Positions 1 through 8,855 are shown, numbered from the stretch's first letter. The stretch is 34,888 nucleotides of DNA from Gammaproteobacteria bacterium (GCA_004173475.1 SEBU01000008.1:84785-119672), one strand, 5' to 3'. Made by a program: numbers and translations. Notes: generated by a model from the letters alone, not told the origin.

Positions 1-1
1 C

Positions 2-1414
2 AATGCGATCAAAAAAGCCTCGCCAGATGAGAAAGGCGAAAAAAATTGTCGCGATTTAACAGCCCTGTCTGAAGTGATGGCGAAAAGCCGTAATTACGAT
101 GAGTTGCTTGATGCATGGACCGGCTGGCATTCTATTTCGCCACAGTATCGCAATGACTACGCACGCTATATTGAATTGGCAAATACGGGCGCTAGGGCGT
201 ACGGGTTTAGCGACTTGGGTGCATCCTGGCGTTCCGGATACGATATGCCTGCAGCCGACTTCGAAAAAGATGTGGAACGATTATGGACGCAAGTTGAACC
301 ACTTTATAAATCGCTTCATTGTAAGATTCGCAGCGATTTATCCAAACATTACGGCGCGGATAAAGTTCCTCTCGATAAACCCATACCTGCGCATTTGCTA
401 GGGGACATGTGGAGTCAGCAGTGGGGTAATGTGTACAAATTGGTTGAACCTTATCCGGGAATAGGAAGCCCAGACATAACCGGTGCTCTGGTAAAACAAA
501 AGAAGGATGCGGTCGCTATTACAAAAATTGCGGAGAATTTTTTCGTATCGCTTGGTCTACAAAGTTTGCCAGAAAGTTTCTGGCAGAAGTCCATGTTAAT
601 AAAACCGCGTGACCGGGACGTGGTATGTCATGCAAGTGCTTGGACAATGGATGCAAAAATGGATGTTCGCATTAAACAGTGTATTCAACCGAATGAAGAA
701 GAATTTTTAACCATTCACCATGAATTGGGACATGTTTATTATTTCCTTGCCTACAATAATTTACCTATGCTCTTTCAAGATGGTGCGCATGACGGTTTCC
801 ACGAAGCTATAGGCGATACCATCATGCTTTCAATCACACCTGAGTATTTAAAAAAGGTTGGGTTGACCGATAAAGTTGTGAGTAGTGAACAGGCTACGAT
901 TAATCAACAAATGCGAATGGCGTTGGAAAAAATTGCATTTTTGCCGTTTGGTAAATTGATTGATCAATGGCGTTGGAAAGTTTATTCGGGTGAAATAAAA
1001 CCTGAAGATTACAACAAATCCTGGTGGCAATTGCGTACCCAATATCAGGGTATTGTTGCCCCGGTTGCTCGCAGTGAAAATGATTTTGATGCGGGCGCAA
1101 AATATCATATTGCAGCTAACGTATCTTACACACGGTATTTCTTAGCGCATATTCTGCAGTTTCAATTTCATAAAGCATTATGTGATGCCGCGGGATTTAA
1201 AGGTCCACTTTATCAATGCTCCATTTATGACAGCAAAGCAGCGGGCGAGAAATTACAAAAATTGCTCGCCGCTGGCGCCAGTCGGCCGTGGCAAGATACT
1301 TTGGAGTCGGCCATAGGTACGCGTCAAATGGACGCATCCGCGATACTAGATTATTTTGCGCCCTTGTCAGCATGGTTGGATGAACAAAACAAAGGCAAGA
1401 CCTGCGGTTGGTAG
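2..1414 (+). CDS. M2-family peptidyl-dipeptidase (ACE-like), 5' end outside window
   Basis: Zinc carboxydipeptidase of family M2 (angiotensin-converting-enzyme-like), which removes C-terminal dipeptides; bacterial members are normally exported. The reading frame is open from the window's first bases, before any start codon, so the N-terminus and signal peptide are missing. About 470 of the roughly 600-plus residues usual for the family are present. The zinc site is clear: HHELGH (HExxH) is encoded at about bases 716-733, and the third ligand is the glutamate of GFHEAIGD at about 803-805. The preceding VVCHASAW...RIKQC segment also matches the family. A GTG/ATG near base 74 exists, but it lies inside the conserved helical region and is not the real start. 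The gene stands alone on this strand, with a 90-base gap before the next gene. Family assignment is firm; substrate is unknown. Confidence 0.93.
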   Translation, partial: NAIKKASPDEKGEKNCRDLTALSEVMAKSRNYDELLDAWTGWHSISPQYRNDYARYIELANTGARAYGFSDLGASWRSGYDMPAADFEKDVERLWTQVEPLYKSLHCKIRSDLSKHYGADKVPLDKPIPAHLLGDMWSQQWGNVYKLVEPYPGIGSPDITGALVKQKKDAVAITKIAENFFVSLGLQSLPESFWQKSMLIKPRDRDVVCHASAWTMDAKMDVRIKQCIQPNEEEFLTIHHELGHVYYFLAYNNLPMLFQDGAHDGFHEAIGDTIMLSITPEYLKKVGLTDKVVSSEQATINQQMRMALEKIAFLPFGKLIDQWRWKVYSGEIKPEDYNKSWWQLRTQYQGIVAPVARSENDFDAGAKYHIAANVSYTRYFLAHILQFQFHKALCDAAGFKGPLYQCSIYDSKAAGEKLQKLLAAGASRPWQDTLESAIGTRQMDASAILDYFAPLSAWLDEQNKGKTCGW

Positions 1415-1504
1415 ATCGGCAAGCTGCTGCGCTAAATTGTCATAATTCCTTTATATACTTTGAGGACAATTGTGAGAGTTTTCTAGCAAGCAGGTGCCGC
1501 GCCT

Positions 1505-2197
1505 ATGATGTATGCCAATAATAAAAATTTGATTATTCTTGACGCCGATGGAACGACGATAGACGCATACAGTGCTATTGAAAAAACCTTTTCGCATCAT
1601 GGTATGAATTTAGGTGATGAGGAAAGTTTTCAAAAGCGACATCACATTTTTAAATATCTGGGGGGAATAAAACAATTTCCTGCCAACATCCGCAAAAATA
1701 TTACCAAACAAAATCGCCAGCAAATTGTTGATACCCTAACCGACGTTTACCGCAATGATGCTATTTTGTACCCGGGCATTGCAGATTTCATTCGCACTTT
1801 GATCGGAACACAAAACGTTATTGTAGGGCTGGTAACGCGCAATATTACCAACGAGCCACTCGAAACCTTGCGTCAGCTTTTTTCCCGTCACGATATTAAT
1901 ATTGATGAGCTCGACTTTCTAATTCATGTTCCATTGGAAGAAAAGAAAACGCAACATTTCCGTTCTGTGCGTGAAAAATTTAATATTAATCCTGCCCGGG
2001 CAGGCATATGTGGAGATGAAAATAAGGATTACGTTGCCGCCGTTAATACTGGAATGCACCCTTATATGGTGTCCTACGGTTTCGAAAATTATTTACGCTT
2101 GACCAATAAATTTGAAATTCCTGAAGATATTATTTCGCGCACTCCGCAAGAATTATGCGAGCGCGTTTTGCACGCGCTGGAAATTAACTCTCTTTAG
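1505..2197 (+). CDS. HAD-superfamily hydrolase
   Basis: Predicted cytoplasmic phosphatase or phosphatase-like hydrolase of the haloacid dehalogenase superfamily, 230 aa. Motif I is visible near the N-terminus as DADGTTID (nucleophile Asp plus acid/base Asp). Motif II is in the LVTRN stretch, and motif IV is in the GICGDENKDY stretch near residue 170. The sequence between motif I and II looks like a helical C1 cap, as in phosphoglycolate-phosphatase-like members. Two ATGs lie in tandem at 1505 and 1508; neither has a strong ribosome binding site. The stop codon abuts the stop of the convergent bphP with no base between, so there is no room for an ordinary terminator. Substrate cannot be told from sequence. 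Confidence 0.85.
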   Translation: MMYANNKNLIILDADGTTIDAYSAIEKTFSHHGMNLGDEESFQKRHHIFKYLGGIKQFPANIRKNITKQNRQQIVDTLTDVYRNDAILYPGIADFIRTLIGTQNVIVGLVTRNITNEPLETLRQLFSRHDINIDELDFLIHVPLEEKKTQHFRSVREKFNINPARAGICGDENKDYVAAVNTGMHPYMVSYGFENYLRLTNKFEIPEDIISRTPQELCERVLHALEINSL

Positions 2198-4360
2198 TTA
2201 TTGTTGCTGGCGAGGTAAAGCAATTTTAAAAATAACGTGCGGCGCTTCGTAGCGATAGGTGAGTTGGCCGCCATGGCCGTTAACAATCTCGTGAGAAATA
2301 TAAAGCCCAAGCCCCAGACCTGTGCGGCCTCTGGAAGATGAAGACTTTTTAAAGGGAGCGAACAGACTCTCAACAACCTCAGGCTCAATTTCATTGGCTT
2401 CATTGCTGACTTCAATAATCAGGTTTTCTTCAGAGGTACCCATTGATAAACGTATGGAGCTTTTCGCGCTGGTGTGGTGACGGGCGTTGCTAAGCAAATT
2501 CCCAATCGCTTGGGCGAGCCGATCAGGATCAAGATTCCAAATAAATGTCTCAGGCATATTAATGTCGTAATCTATCCCAGGGTAGCCCAAACGTGTCTCG
2601 CTGATTAGATCCCGCACAATGGTAGTTACATCTACTTCTTTCGCATTGAGCACCAAACCTATTCCCGTACCAATACGGCTCATATCAAGCACTTGCTCAA
2701 CGAGACGTTGCATACGGCTGCTGGAGTTGCGAATAACCGTGCCCATTTTATTCGCGCCGCTACCTTGTTCAAGGAAGGACGCAGCGAGGTTAATGTTGTT
2801 CAATGGATCGCGCAGGTCATGACCCAGAATTGCCATAAGCTGTGTGCGGGCGCGATCAATTTCAGCGTGCCGACGATTACAGCTACGCAGTAATGCATTC
2901 AATAACTCTCGGGCAAATTCCACTTGAATGTTGTCCCAAGGTTCGGCGCTATCGCGCACTACTTCCTTCCACTCTTCAAATGAACCTTTGGGGGTTAACC
3001 GGGGGCCTAAGGGACCCGACTCAATATGTCGTTCAGGTTTATTGCCCCAATTGATGGTTTCGATTTGTTCTGCGCGAAACGCCAAGATCCAACCTGCAGT
3101 AATACGGTCAAATCGCAGCGCGAGTAAACCAACCCATTTGTTAATTCGCTCTTGCAACAACGCGGGCCATTCTTTACGTGATTGCCACAATACAAGGTCG
3201 TCGCCATCGGTCGGTAACAGTTCCAAAATGTCCATCGCCATAGTGGAAGATACATCGCCAAAAATAAGAATTTTTCCGTGTTGTGCAATCACCAGTGCTG
3301 CAGCACCCAATGTGTTTTTTAGGGGTTCAGCGTGTAGGGCGAGCGCTTGCGAAACATCATCTTCATCAAGCAGCGTTTCCATCAATGCCATGCGTATTGC
3401 ATTGATATTGCGGGTGGCTTCAGCGCGATCGTGTTCCTGAATACTCGCCACAGTTGATGCAATAATTTGCGCGAGAACATCACACGCCATACGAATCGAG
3501 TAGGGGATTTGTCGCGCTGACATATGATGACAAGCGATCATTCCCCACAAGTGTCCATTCACGATAATGGACACACTCATGGATGCGCCTATGCCAACAT
3601 TCCGTAAGTATTCAACATGAACCGGGGATACGCTACGCAGAATGCAGAAGCTCATATCCAGAGGCCCGTCTTCAACGCCCACAAGCGGAACGGGTTCGTA
3701 GGTAAGATCTGGAATAACGCGCAGCGTATTGAGCGTGTAGAGACGGCGCGCTTGCGCGGGGATATCACTCGCTGGATAACGTCGCCCAAGGTAAGGGTCC
3801 AGGTCTGCTCGACGCTCTTCTGCCACTATGTCCCCGCTATCATCATGGCGAAATATATAAGCCATGACACGATCAAAACCGGTGAGCTTTTGAATTTCTT
3901 CAACAGCAATCTGTAACAGTGAATCAATGGATTTCTGGCGTTTGAAACGATCGATAGCGCGATGCGCTTTAAGTGCAAAACTTGCTACCTCATCAGAAGG
4001 TGTATCGCGGCGTTCAAATTCCACAATAATGCGATGTAAGTGCGCGTGAATAACCACATCAAACAATTCATTTTTTATTTGAGTTTCTAACGCAAGCGGC
4101 GATGCTTCACCATTCTCCATTGAACTGAGAATATCGTCTATTGCAGAAAAAATTTCAGTGTCGAGACGTAAAGATCTGGCGGGTGCATTTAGCTTGGGCT
4201 CAAGCCGCAGCAGTAACTCGCAGTTTGCGCTCCAACCATTAATTTGCAGCGTTTCAGTAAGGACTATGAGAGCTCCGTGGGGCTGGACTGAACCCGGAAT
4301 ATGAATTGGCTCATGGGCACAATTTTCCAGGTTTAAGGCAGAGCTTGGGTTGGCCATCAT
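2198..4360 (-). CDS. bphP: Bacteriophytochrome sensor histidine kinase BphP
   Basis: Red/far-red photoreceptor histidine kinase using biliverdin, 720 aa, cytoplasmic. The order is PAS (about 14-115), GAF (about 140-305), PHY (about 320-495), dimerisation/phosphoacceptor domain (about 505-565) and HATPase (about 605-718). The biliverdin-binding cysteine is Cys14, in an ENCAHEPIHIPGSVQPHG context. The GAF carries the diagnostic PASDIPAQAR (Asp199) and the conserved ACHHM histidines (278-279). The PHY tongue is recognisable at 453-461, where PRLTPKGSF replaces the usual PRxSF spacing. The phosphoacceptor is His514 (GHDLRDPL), the N-box is around Asn621, and the glycine-rich GLGLGL is at 681-686. 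The G1 box is degenerate (SNEANEI, with no Gly). Its ATG overlaps the bphO stop by four bases (ATGA), so the two are co-translated. No response regulator is adjacent. Confidence 0.96.
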   Translation of the reverse strand: MMANPSSALNLENCAHEPIHIPGSVQPHGALIVLTETLQINGWSANCELLLRLEPKLNAPARSLRLDTEIFSAIDDILSSMENGEASPLALETQIKNELFDVVIHAHLHRIIVEFERRDTPSDEVASFALKAHRAIDRFKRQKSIDSLLQIAVEEIQKLTGFDRVMAYIFRHDDSGDIVAEERRADLDPYLGRRYPASDIPAQARRLYTLNTLRVIPDLTYEPVPLVGVEDGPLDMSFCILRSVSPVHVEYLRNVGIGASMSVSIIVNGHLWGMIACHHMSARQIPYSIRMACDVLAQIIASTVASIQEHDRAEATRNINAIRMALMETLLDEDDVSQALALHAEPLKNTLGAAALVIAQHGKILIFGDVSSTMAMDILELLPTDGDDLVLWQSRKEWPALLQERINKWVGLLALRFDRITAGWILAFRAEQIETINWGNKPERHIESGPLGPRLTPKGSFEEWKEVVRDSAEPWDNIQVEFARELLNALLRSCNRRHAEIDRARTQLMAILGHDLRDPLNNINLAASFLEQGSGANKMGTVIRNSSSRMQRLVEQVLDMSRIGTGIGLVLNAKEVDVTTIVRDLISETRLGYPGIDYDINMPETFIWNLDPDRLAQAIGNLLSNARHHTSAKSSIRLSMGTSEENLIIEVSNEANEIEPEVVESLFAPFKKSSSSRGRTGLGLGLYISHEIVNGHGGQLTYRYEAPHVIFKIALPRQQQ

Positions 4361-5055
4361 AGTTGTTCTCGTACAGGGAGCTGCTTTAATAACGCGTCAA
4401 ACGCATCCACTGCACCAGCGCAAGCGCTGTCGATATCCATTGGAGTAACCACATAGGTAGCTAGTGCCTGAAGAAACGCCGGCCACCGCCCTGATTGTTT
4501 ACCTTGTAAATAGCCTAATTTTCGTGGAGCCAATCTAGCGGACAGGCGTTTGTAAAGAAATTCCCCGCCTAATTGCGAACCTTCGATCACGTAGGAAATT
4601 CCCCAGCGATAGGCCGAGTTTTCTTGCTTCGGCCAGCTTGCAATATCAAAACAGCGATTAGCGGGAAGCGCGTCGGCTTGAGCCAGGTCGAGCGCGATCA
4701 AATCGCTATAACGGATAAATGCCGGTGCTTGCTCGCCTTGAGGACCATCGCAATGCTTGGCTAACCAATGTTCCAGAGGAATCAGCCAGGTTGCAAGAAT
4801 ATTCAAATGGTCAATGTAATCAAACCAGTCAGCCTCTGGGTTTGCCAGTGGCATGGATGCGTCCAGGATGCGGTGTTTTTCTTTTGTGCTGGTACGTAAT
4901 GCAGACAATACCGGGCTTATAGTGGGCGCACGAACTGGCTGGGATAATAATTCAACTGTAATGATTGTGCCCTGAATATATAACAACAATAACTGATTAA
5001 ATGAGTTAATTAAGATCTTCGTTATATAAACATCAAAGGAACCTAAAAGCAACAA
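4357..5055 (-). CDS. bphO: Biliverdin-forming heme oxygenase BphO
   Basis: Heme oxygenase that cleaves heme to biliverdin, CO and iron, supplying the chromophore of the phytochrome encoded directly downstream (four-base overlap). The proximal heme-ligand region is STKEKHRILDA and the distal helix is YVIEGSQLGGEF, both typical of bacterial BphO/HemO. The start is uncertain: the frame is open to a TTG at 5055 with no good ribosome binding site. No in-frame ATG or GTG precedes the conserved core that begins at about ISPVLSALR. An internal TTG or even an ATT after CAGGGCAC (around 4950) could be the true start. About 200 aa of core fits the family. Function is secure from motif and operon context. 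Confidence 0.9.
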   Translation of the reverse strand: MLLLGSFDVYITKILINSFNQLLLLYIQGTIITVELLSQPVRAPTISPVLSALRTSTKEKHRILDASMPLANPEADWFDYIDHLNILATWLIPLEHWLAKHCDGPQGEQAPAFIRYSDLIALDLAQADALPANRCFDIASWPKQENSAYRWGISYVIEGSQLGGEFLYKRLSARLAPRKLGYLQGKQSGRWPAFLQALATYVVTPMDIDSACAGAVDAFDALLKQLPVREQL

Positions 5056-5189
5056 AAGCGACTTACTCGTGGCAAAAATCCGGGTGAAATGTGGCTTGTA
5101 GGGGCGCCAACTTTTATGGCTCTAGTGAATGCATTTTCTTGCGGGAGCACATCTTGTTTGTAGCTGAATTGCTATAGAAATTATTTGAA

Positions 5190-5228
5190 AAATTGGGTCA
5201 ATGTATTATCCAAACATCAACCCAATTT
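5190..5228 (-). terminator. Probable terminator of aqpZ
   Basis: The arms AAATTGGGT (5190-5198) and ACCCAATTT (5220-5228) pair perfectly. An inner ATGT/ACAT pair (5201-5204 with 5214-5217) can stack on them. Read on the minus strand, the hairpin follows the aqpZ stop by a few bases and is followed by a short run of T. It is AT-rich, so a moderate-strength call. Confidence 0.55.
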
Positions 5229-5234
5229 CATTTT

Positions 5235-5924
5235 TTAGTTTTTCTCGCTGCCAATATATTTGTAAATAAACGCTCCTAAGACCGCACCAATAATTGGAGC
5301 CACCCAGAATAGCCACAATTGGGCGAGTGCCCAATCTCCTACAAAAACTGCAACAGCAGTACTGCGAGCAGGATTAACAGAAGTATTGGTTACTGGAATG
5401 CTAATTAAATGAATTAGAGTGAGGCAAAGACCTATGGCGATGGGTGCTAAACCCTGAGGTGCGCGCTTATCAGTTGCGCCCATAATCACGATTAAAAACA
5501 TCATGGTCATGACTATTTCGCAAATTAACGCCGCATGCATTGAATACCCGCCCGGAGAGTGAGCATCAAAACCGTTTGATGCAAAACCGGCGGAGACATC
5601 AAAGCCTGCTTTGCCGCTTGCAATGGCAAATAAAACACCGCCTGCAATTATTCCGCCGAGCACCTGCGCAGCTATATAAGGCAATAATTGTTTTGCAGGA
5701 AAACGTCCGCCGGCCCACAGCCCGATCGAGACAGCCGGGTTTAAATGGCAGCCAGAAATATGGCCAATCGCAAATGCCATGGTTAACACTGTTAACCCAA
5801 ACGCGATTGAAACACCGAGCAAGCCTATTCCCACTTGAGGAAACGCTGCAGCCAATACAGCGCTACCACATCCGCCAAGCACTAACCAAAAAGTTCCAAA
5901 TGATTCCGCTACGTACTTTTTCAT
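5235..5924 (-). CDS. aqpZ: Aquaporin Z water channel
   Basis: Six-helix MIP channel for water in the inner membrane, 229 aa. Both NPA half-helices are intact (HLNPAVS and SVNPARS). The selectivity-filter pattern is that of a water channel rather than a glycerol facilitator: Phe in the second helix (AFGLTVLT), His in LIHLIS before the second NPA, Thr in TNTS, and Arg directly after the second NPA. The chosen ATG at 5924 gives [13 protein letters not shown] and follows an AGAGG ribosome binding site. The open frame extends nine codons further without support. It lies downstream of the MATE exporter on the same strand, but a 117-base gap containing a long perfect hairpin separates them, so it probably has its own promoter. 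Confidence 0.95.
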   Translation of the reverse strand: MKKYVAESFGTFWLVLGGCGSAVLAAAFPQVGIGLLGVSIAFGLTVLTMAFAIGHISGCHLNPAVSIGLWAGGRFPAKQLLPYIAAQVLGGIIAGGVLFAIASGKAGFDVSAGFASNGFDAHSPGGYSMHAALICEIVMTMMFLIVIMGATDKRAPQGLAPIAIGLCLTLIHLISIPVTNTSVNPARSTAVAVFVGDWALAQLWLFWVAPIIGAVLGAFIYKYIGSEKN

Positions 5925-5982
5925 AAAAAGCCTCTGTATTATTAAGATCATTAACTTTGGTAATTCGTGAAGCTAAAGCAGA

Positions 5983-6014
5983 GAAGCGTTTTCAATGAAA
6001 ATTGAAAACGCTTC
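5983..6014. repeat. Perfect 14-bp inverted repeat with GAAA loop
   Basis: The arm at 5983-5996 (GAAGCGTTTTCAAT) is the exact reverse complement of 6001-6014, with a four-base loop GAAA between. It lies in the gap between norM and aqpZ, both on the minus strand. Neither side has a T-run, so it is not a classical intrinsic terminator. It could be an mRNA processing or stability hairpin, or a regulator operator for aqpZ. Confidence 0.7.
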
Positions 6015-6041
6015 GACTATAGGGGGATTTGCAATGGCTGG

Positions 6042-7412
6042 CTAGTGAGGTTTAAATCTCAATGCTCTTACTGTTAAAAGAACGGCGGCACAACTTAATC
6101 CTACAATTAACGCGGTCCAAAAACCGCTTGCACCCATAGGTGGGTGTAGCCAATCCTTGAATGTGAGTACATAGCCAAGCGGCAAACATATACACCAAAA
6201 TGAAAACAACATGATGAACATGGGAATTTTTGTATCCTTGTAGCCGCGCAAAACATTGATCATAGTGACTTGGGTTACGTCGGCAATTTGAAAGATGGCG
6301 CCCAGTATAAAAAGTTGAATCGCCACTTTTTGTACTTCGTTATCACTGGTATAAAGCGCCGCAATCCATTCGCGGCCAAAAAATAAAATCGGCGCATTTA
6401 CGCAAGCAATTCCAGCCGCTAGAAAAATAACGCTGCGTGCTAACAAGCGAGCTTTGAAATGTTCCTCTGCACCTATTAAAAAGCTTATTCGCAAAGTGAT
6501 TGCCATTCCCAGGCTTAGTGGAACCATAAAAAATAATGCGATCGCGTTAAGTACAATCTGGTGCCCGGCAATGGCATTTGGCCCAAGTGGTGATAAAAAT
6601 AATGCGATCATGCAAAACATGCTGACTTCAATAAACATTGCAAAGCCAATCGGCAAACCTATGTGCAATATATTTTTAATATCTTCCCAATGCGGTTTTA
6701 CCCAATCACCTATCAAATGAAATGCTTTGTACTCTCTACTAACATTTAAATAAATTAGTAAGCCGATAACAGCAATCCAGTTTGCAGCGGCAGTTGCCCA
6801 ACCACAGCCGACTCCACCCATGGCAGCAACATGCCATTCGCCGAAAGAGAAACCAAAAATAAATAAATAATTGAAGGGCACATTTAAAACGGTACTGACC
6901 AGCGAGAAAACCATAACGATGCGCGTGTGGCCCATGCCATCAGTAAGGCCACGCAAAGAATTGAGTAATAGTACTGCGGGAATTCCCCACGCGAGCGCAT
7001 CCAAATAACCCTGCGCAATATCCGCGGTTTGTTTATCAAGCAGTAATAATTCAAATATTGGTCGCACGTTGGTGAGAATTGCAGCCATCACAATTGCACC
7101 GACTACGGCGATGTAAAGCCCTTGCCATGTAACCGGCATGATGCGCGAATAATTTTCAGCCCCGCGATGTCCCGATATCAATGGTTGCAGAGCGCTGAGT
7201 GTGCCGATAAAAAATAACAGCACCGGTCCCCAAATACCCGTACCTATACCGACCGCCGCCAAATCACGAGCGCTCGCATGGCCCGCCATCATAGTATCTA
7301 CAACGCCATTTGCCATTTGCGCCAGCTGCGCAACCATAATTGGCAGGCCAAGCTGTGCCAGAACTTTCCATTCTTCCAGGGTTTGACGGATAGGGACGGA
7401 TGAGGAATGCAT
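6042..7412 (-). CDS. norM: MATE-family multidrug/Na+ antiporter (NorM-like)
   Basis: Twelve-helix inner-membrane exporter of the MATE family, expected to expel cationic drugs in exchange for Na+ or H+. About 456 aa from the chosen ATG at 7412, the usual length. The first helix region reads LGLPIMVAQLAQMANGVVDTMMAG, the characteristic N-lobe opening of NorM proteins (shown here in words only as evidence of the QxxxxxxVDTxMAG pattern). The second lobe repeats the pattern as IGLPIGFAMFIEVSMF. An alternative GTG at 7427 or TTG at 7460 is possible; none has a strong ribosome binding site. It is monocistronic or leads into aqpZ. Family is firm; substrate is unknown. Confidence 0.92.
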   Translation of the reverse strand: MHSSSVPIRQTLEEWKVLAQLGLPIMVAQLAQMANGVVDTMMAGHASARDLAAVGIGTGIWGPVLLFFIGTLSALQPLISGHRGAENYSRIMPVTWQGLYIAVVGAIVMAAILTNVRPIFELLLLDKQTADIAQGYLDALAWGIPAVLLLNSLRGLTDGMGHTRIVMVFSLVSTVLNVPFNYLFIFGFSFGEWHVAAMGGVGCGWATAAANWIAVIGLLIYLNVSREYKAFHLIGDWVKPHWEDIKNILHIGLPIGFAMFIEVSMFCMIALFLSPLGPNAIAGHQIVLNAIALFFMVPLSLGMAITLRISFLIGAEEHFKARLLARSVIFLAAGIACVNAPILFFGREWIAALYTSDNEVQKVAIQLFILGAIFQIADVTQVTMINVLRGYKDTKIPMFIMLFSFWCICLPLGYVLTFKDWLHPPMGASGFWTALIVGLSCAAVLLTVRALRFKPH

Positions 7413-7549
7413 TACAGGTGTGGTCACGAAAATGTACCGCGATAAAAAATCTGTCGGCAATATATAGGAATGACACTAAAAAGAAAGACTTGCGGTGCAA
7501 TGCACCGCCGTCAAGTTATGAAGTTGTATTGAAAAATGAATTCAGCAGG

Positions 7550-7819
7550 TCACTCTGAAATTTTTGAGAAATCTTTTGGGTGTTGATTCGGTCGGCAAGC
7601 CAGCACAGTCATTTCCGAATGTTGCGGTGCCAGAAAACATGTCCCCGCAACCTCTGGATTATCAGGTTCGGTAAATTGGCAAGAATCCTTTTCGGTCAAA
7701 CCTTTGCAAGCATCAATCGCAGCTTGGGGCGGCGCTTTACCCTGCGGAGGTTTGCGTGCATCAGTTTCATACGCGGCATACACGCTCAACGATGCAGCAC
7801 AGGTCATGGCCGCAAGCAT
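7550..7819 (-). CDS. Small exported four-cysteine protein, signal peptide probably frameshifted
   Basis: Unrecognised small secreted protein. The mature part has a compact pattern of four cysteines: AIDACKG, DSCQF, GTCF and LACRP. This resembles short proteobacterial exported proteins of unknown function, in which the cysteines probably form two disulfides. In the frame as given, the first ATG (7819) opens MLAAMTCAASLSVYA, a hydrophobic core with no basic start. An ATG with a good AGGA ribosome binding site lies 14 bases upstream (7831-7833) in a different frame. Adding one A to the A-run opposite 7824-7827 joins the two and yields MSKKFMLAAMTCAASLSVYA, a perfect signal peptide. The gene is therefore either hit by a one-base deletion or misread in the assembly. 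Confidence 0.65.
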   Translation of the reverse strand: MLAAMTCAASLSVYAAYETDARKPPQGKAPPQAAIDACKGLTEKDSCQFTEPDNPEVAGTCFLAPQHSEMTVLACRPNQHPKDFSKISE

Positions 7820-8081
7820 AAACTTTTGCTCATAAAATTTCCTCGTGGTCTTTATCGAGTTTTGATGGTGGTTACCAAAGCAATGAATCTGACCTAAGCC
7901 TGAGAGTTGAGTTCTGCGACATTGTTTTATATTCATAATGTTTGCTTATTTGCAAATTATGGCGCTCAACCATGCAAGTACGGCTATTTAACTTTTCTAT
8001 GAGGGCATATATTCGTAGCCTTAGGGATGTAAGTTATACGGGAGTCTTTTTAAAAATTTTAATCTGAAGGAGATAACTGCT

Positions 8082-8855
8082 ATGAAGAAAAAATATAATT
8101 TTTATAAGGTATTGTCTTTCCTTGTTATAGGTTTTCCCCTCTGTGCACAAGCCGTAATTATCGACGGCACCTTCAAAGGAACGGTCATGAATGTGGCAGA
8201 TAACGGCGATAATAATAACCCTTATTTTCAGGATTTTTTTAGCGACAACCTGATAGGGCAAAGCTTCACCGGAAGCTTCTGGTATGACACTGATTTAGCG
8301 CCGGCTAATGCTGGCACAACGGGCCAATGGCGCAATACGGAAAATACTAATTGGTTGGGAATTACATTTAATGTCGATGGAAAAGTATTAAACCCATCCA
8401 CAATTCCGACGGGATATACAGCTACGAGTATGTGGGAAACACAAAATATTGGTGAGGTCGGCTGGGGCACAGGCATTCATGATTTTACGCAAGAATATTT
8501 TGGTGTGAGAGAAGATTCGGTCGCGTACAACGGAAGCTTGCTTAGCAGCCAATTGGCGGGAGTTACATTTCTTGACGCGATAATTCCTTCACTTAGTGGG
8601 AATAGTCTTGTGCAAAATTTTACCTGGCATGATGACGGAGCTGTCTACGAAAACTGGGACGATATCCCCGGTGTGGCGCTTTACGTGAACCATACTGAAA
8701 CAGACGGAGAAGATATTGAGGTAGGCTTAGCCGCACGCCTTTCAGAAATTACTGTTAGCCCTCGCAATCAAGCTAATGTGCCAGAACCGTCTACCTTATT
8801 GTTATTCGGTATGGGATTGGTTGCACTAATGATTCGTAGAAAATTTATTGAATAA
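8082..8855 (+). CDS. PEP-CTERM sorting-domain protein
   Basis: Exported protein of 257 aa with a PEP-CTERM tail. The start has an AAGGAG ribosome binding site eight bases upstream and a signal peptide ending near LCAQA. The C-terminus reads VPEPSTLLLFGMGLVAL followed by a basic MIRRK end, which is the signal recognised by an exosortase (EpsH/XrtA type). After cleavage the protein is anchored or released into extracellular polysaccharide. The body (about 30-230) is rich in Asn, Asp, Gly and Trp, with no domain I recognise, and probably folds as a beta-sandwich. No exosortase lies in the window. It is flanked by its own gaps and looks monocistronic. Confidence is high for the sorting signal, none for the specific function. 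Confidence 0.88.
   Translation: MKKKYNFYKVLSFLVIGFPLCAQAVIIDGTFKGTVMNVADNGDNNNPYFQDFFSDNLIGQSFTGSFWYDTDLAPANAGTTGQWRNTENTNWLGITFNVDGKVLNPSTIPTGYTATSMWETQNIGEVGWGTGIHDFTQEYFGVREDSVAYNGSLLSSQLAGVTFLDAIIPSLSGNSLVQNFTWHDDGAVYENWDDIPGVALYVNHTETDGEDIEVGLAARLSEITVSPRNQANVPEPSTLLLFGMGLVALMIRRKFIE

Noticed and set aside
2198-5055. The heme oxygenase-phytochrome pair as a novel system
   Set aside because: bphO-bphP operons are well known; only the degenerate G1 box and the lack of a regulator are unusual.
7961-7980. TGGC...TGCA resembling a sigma-54 promoter upstream of the PEP-CTERM gene
   Set aside because: The GG and GC doublets are 11 bases apart rather than the required 10, so it does not fit the -24/-12 consensus.
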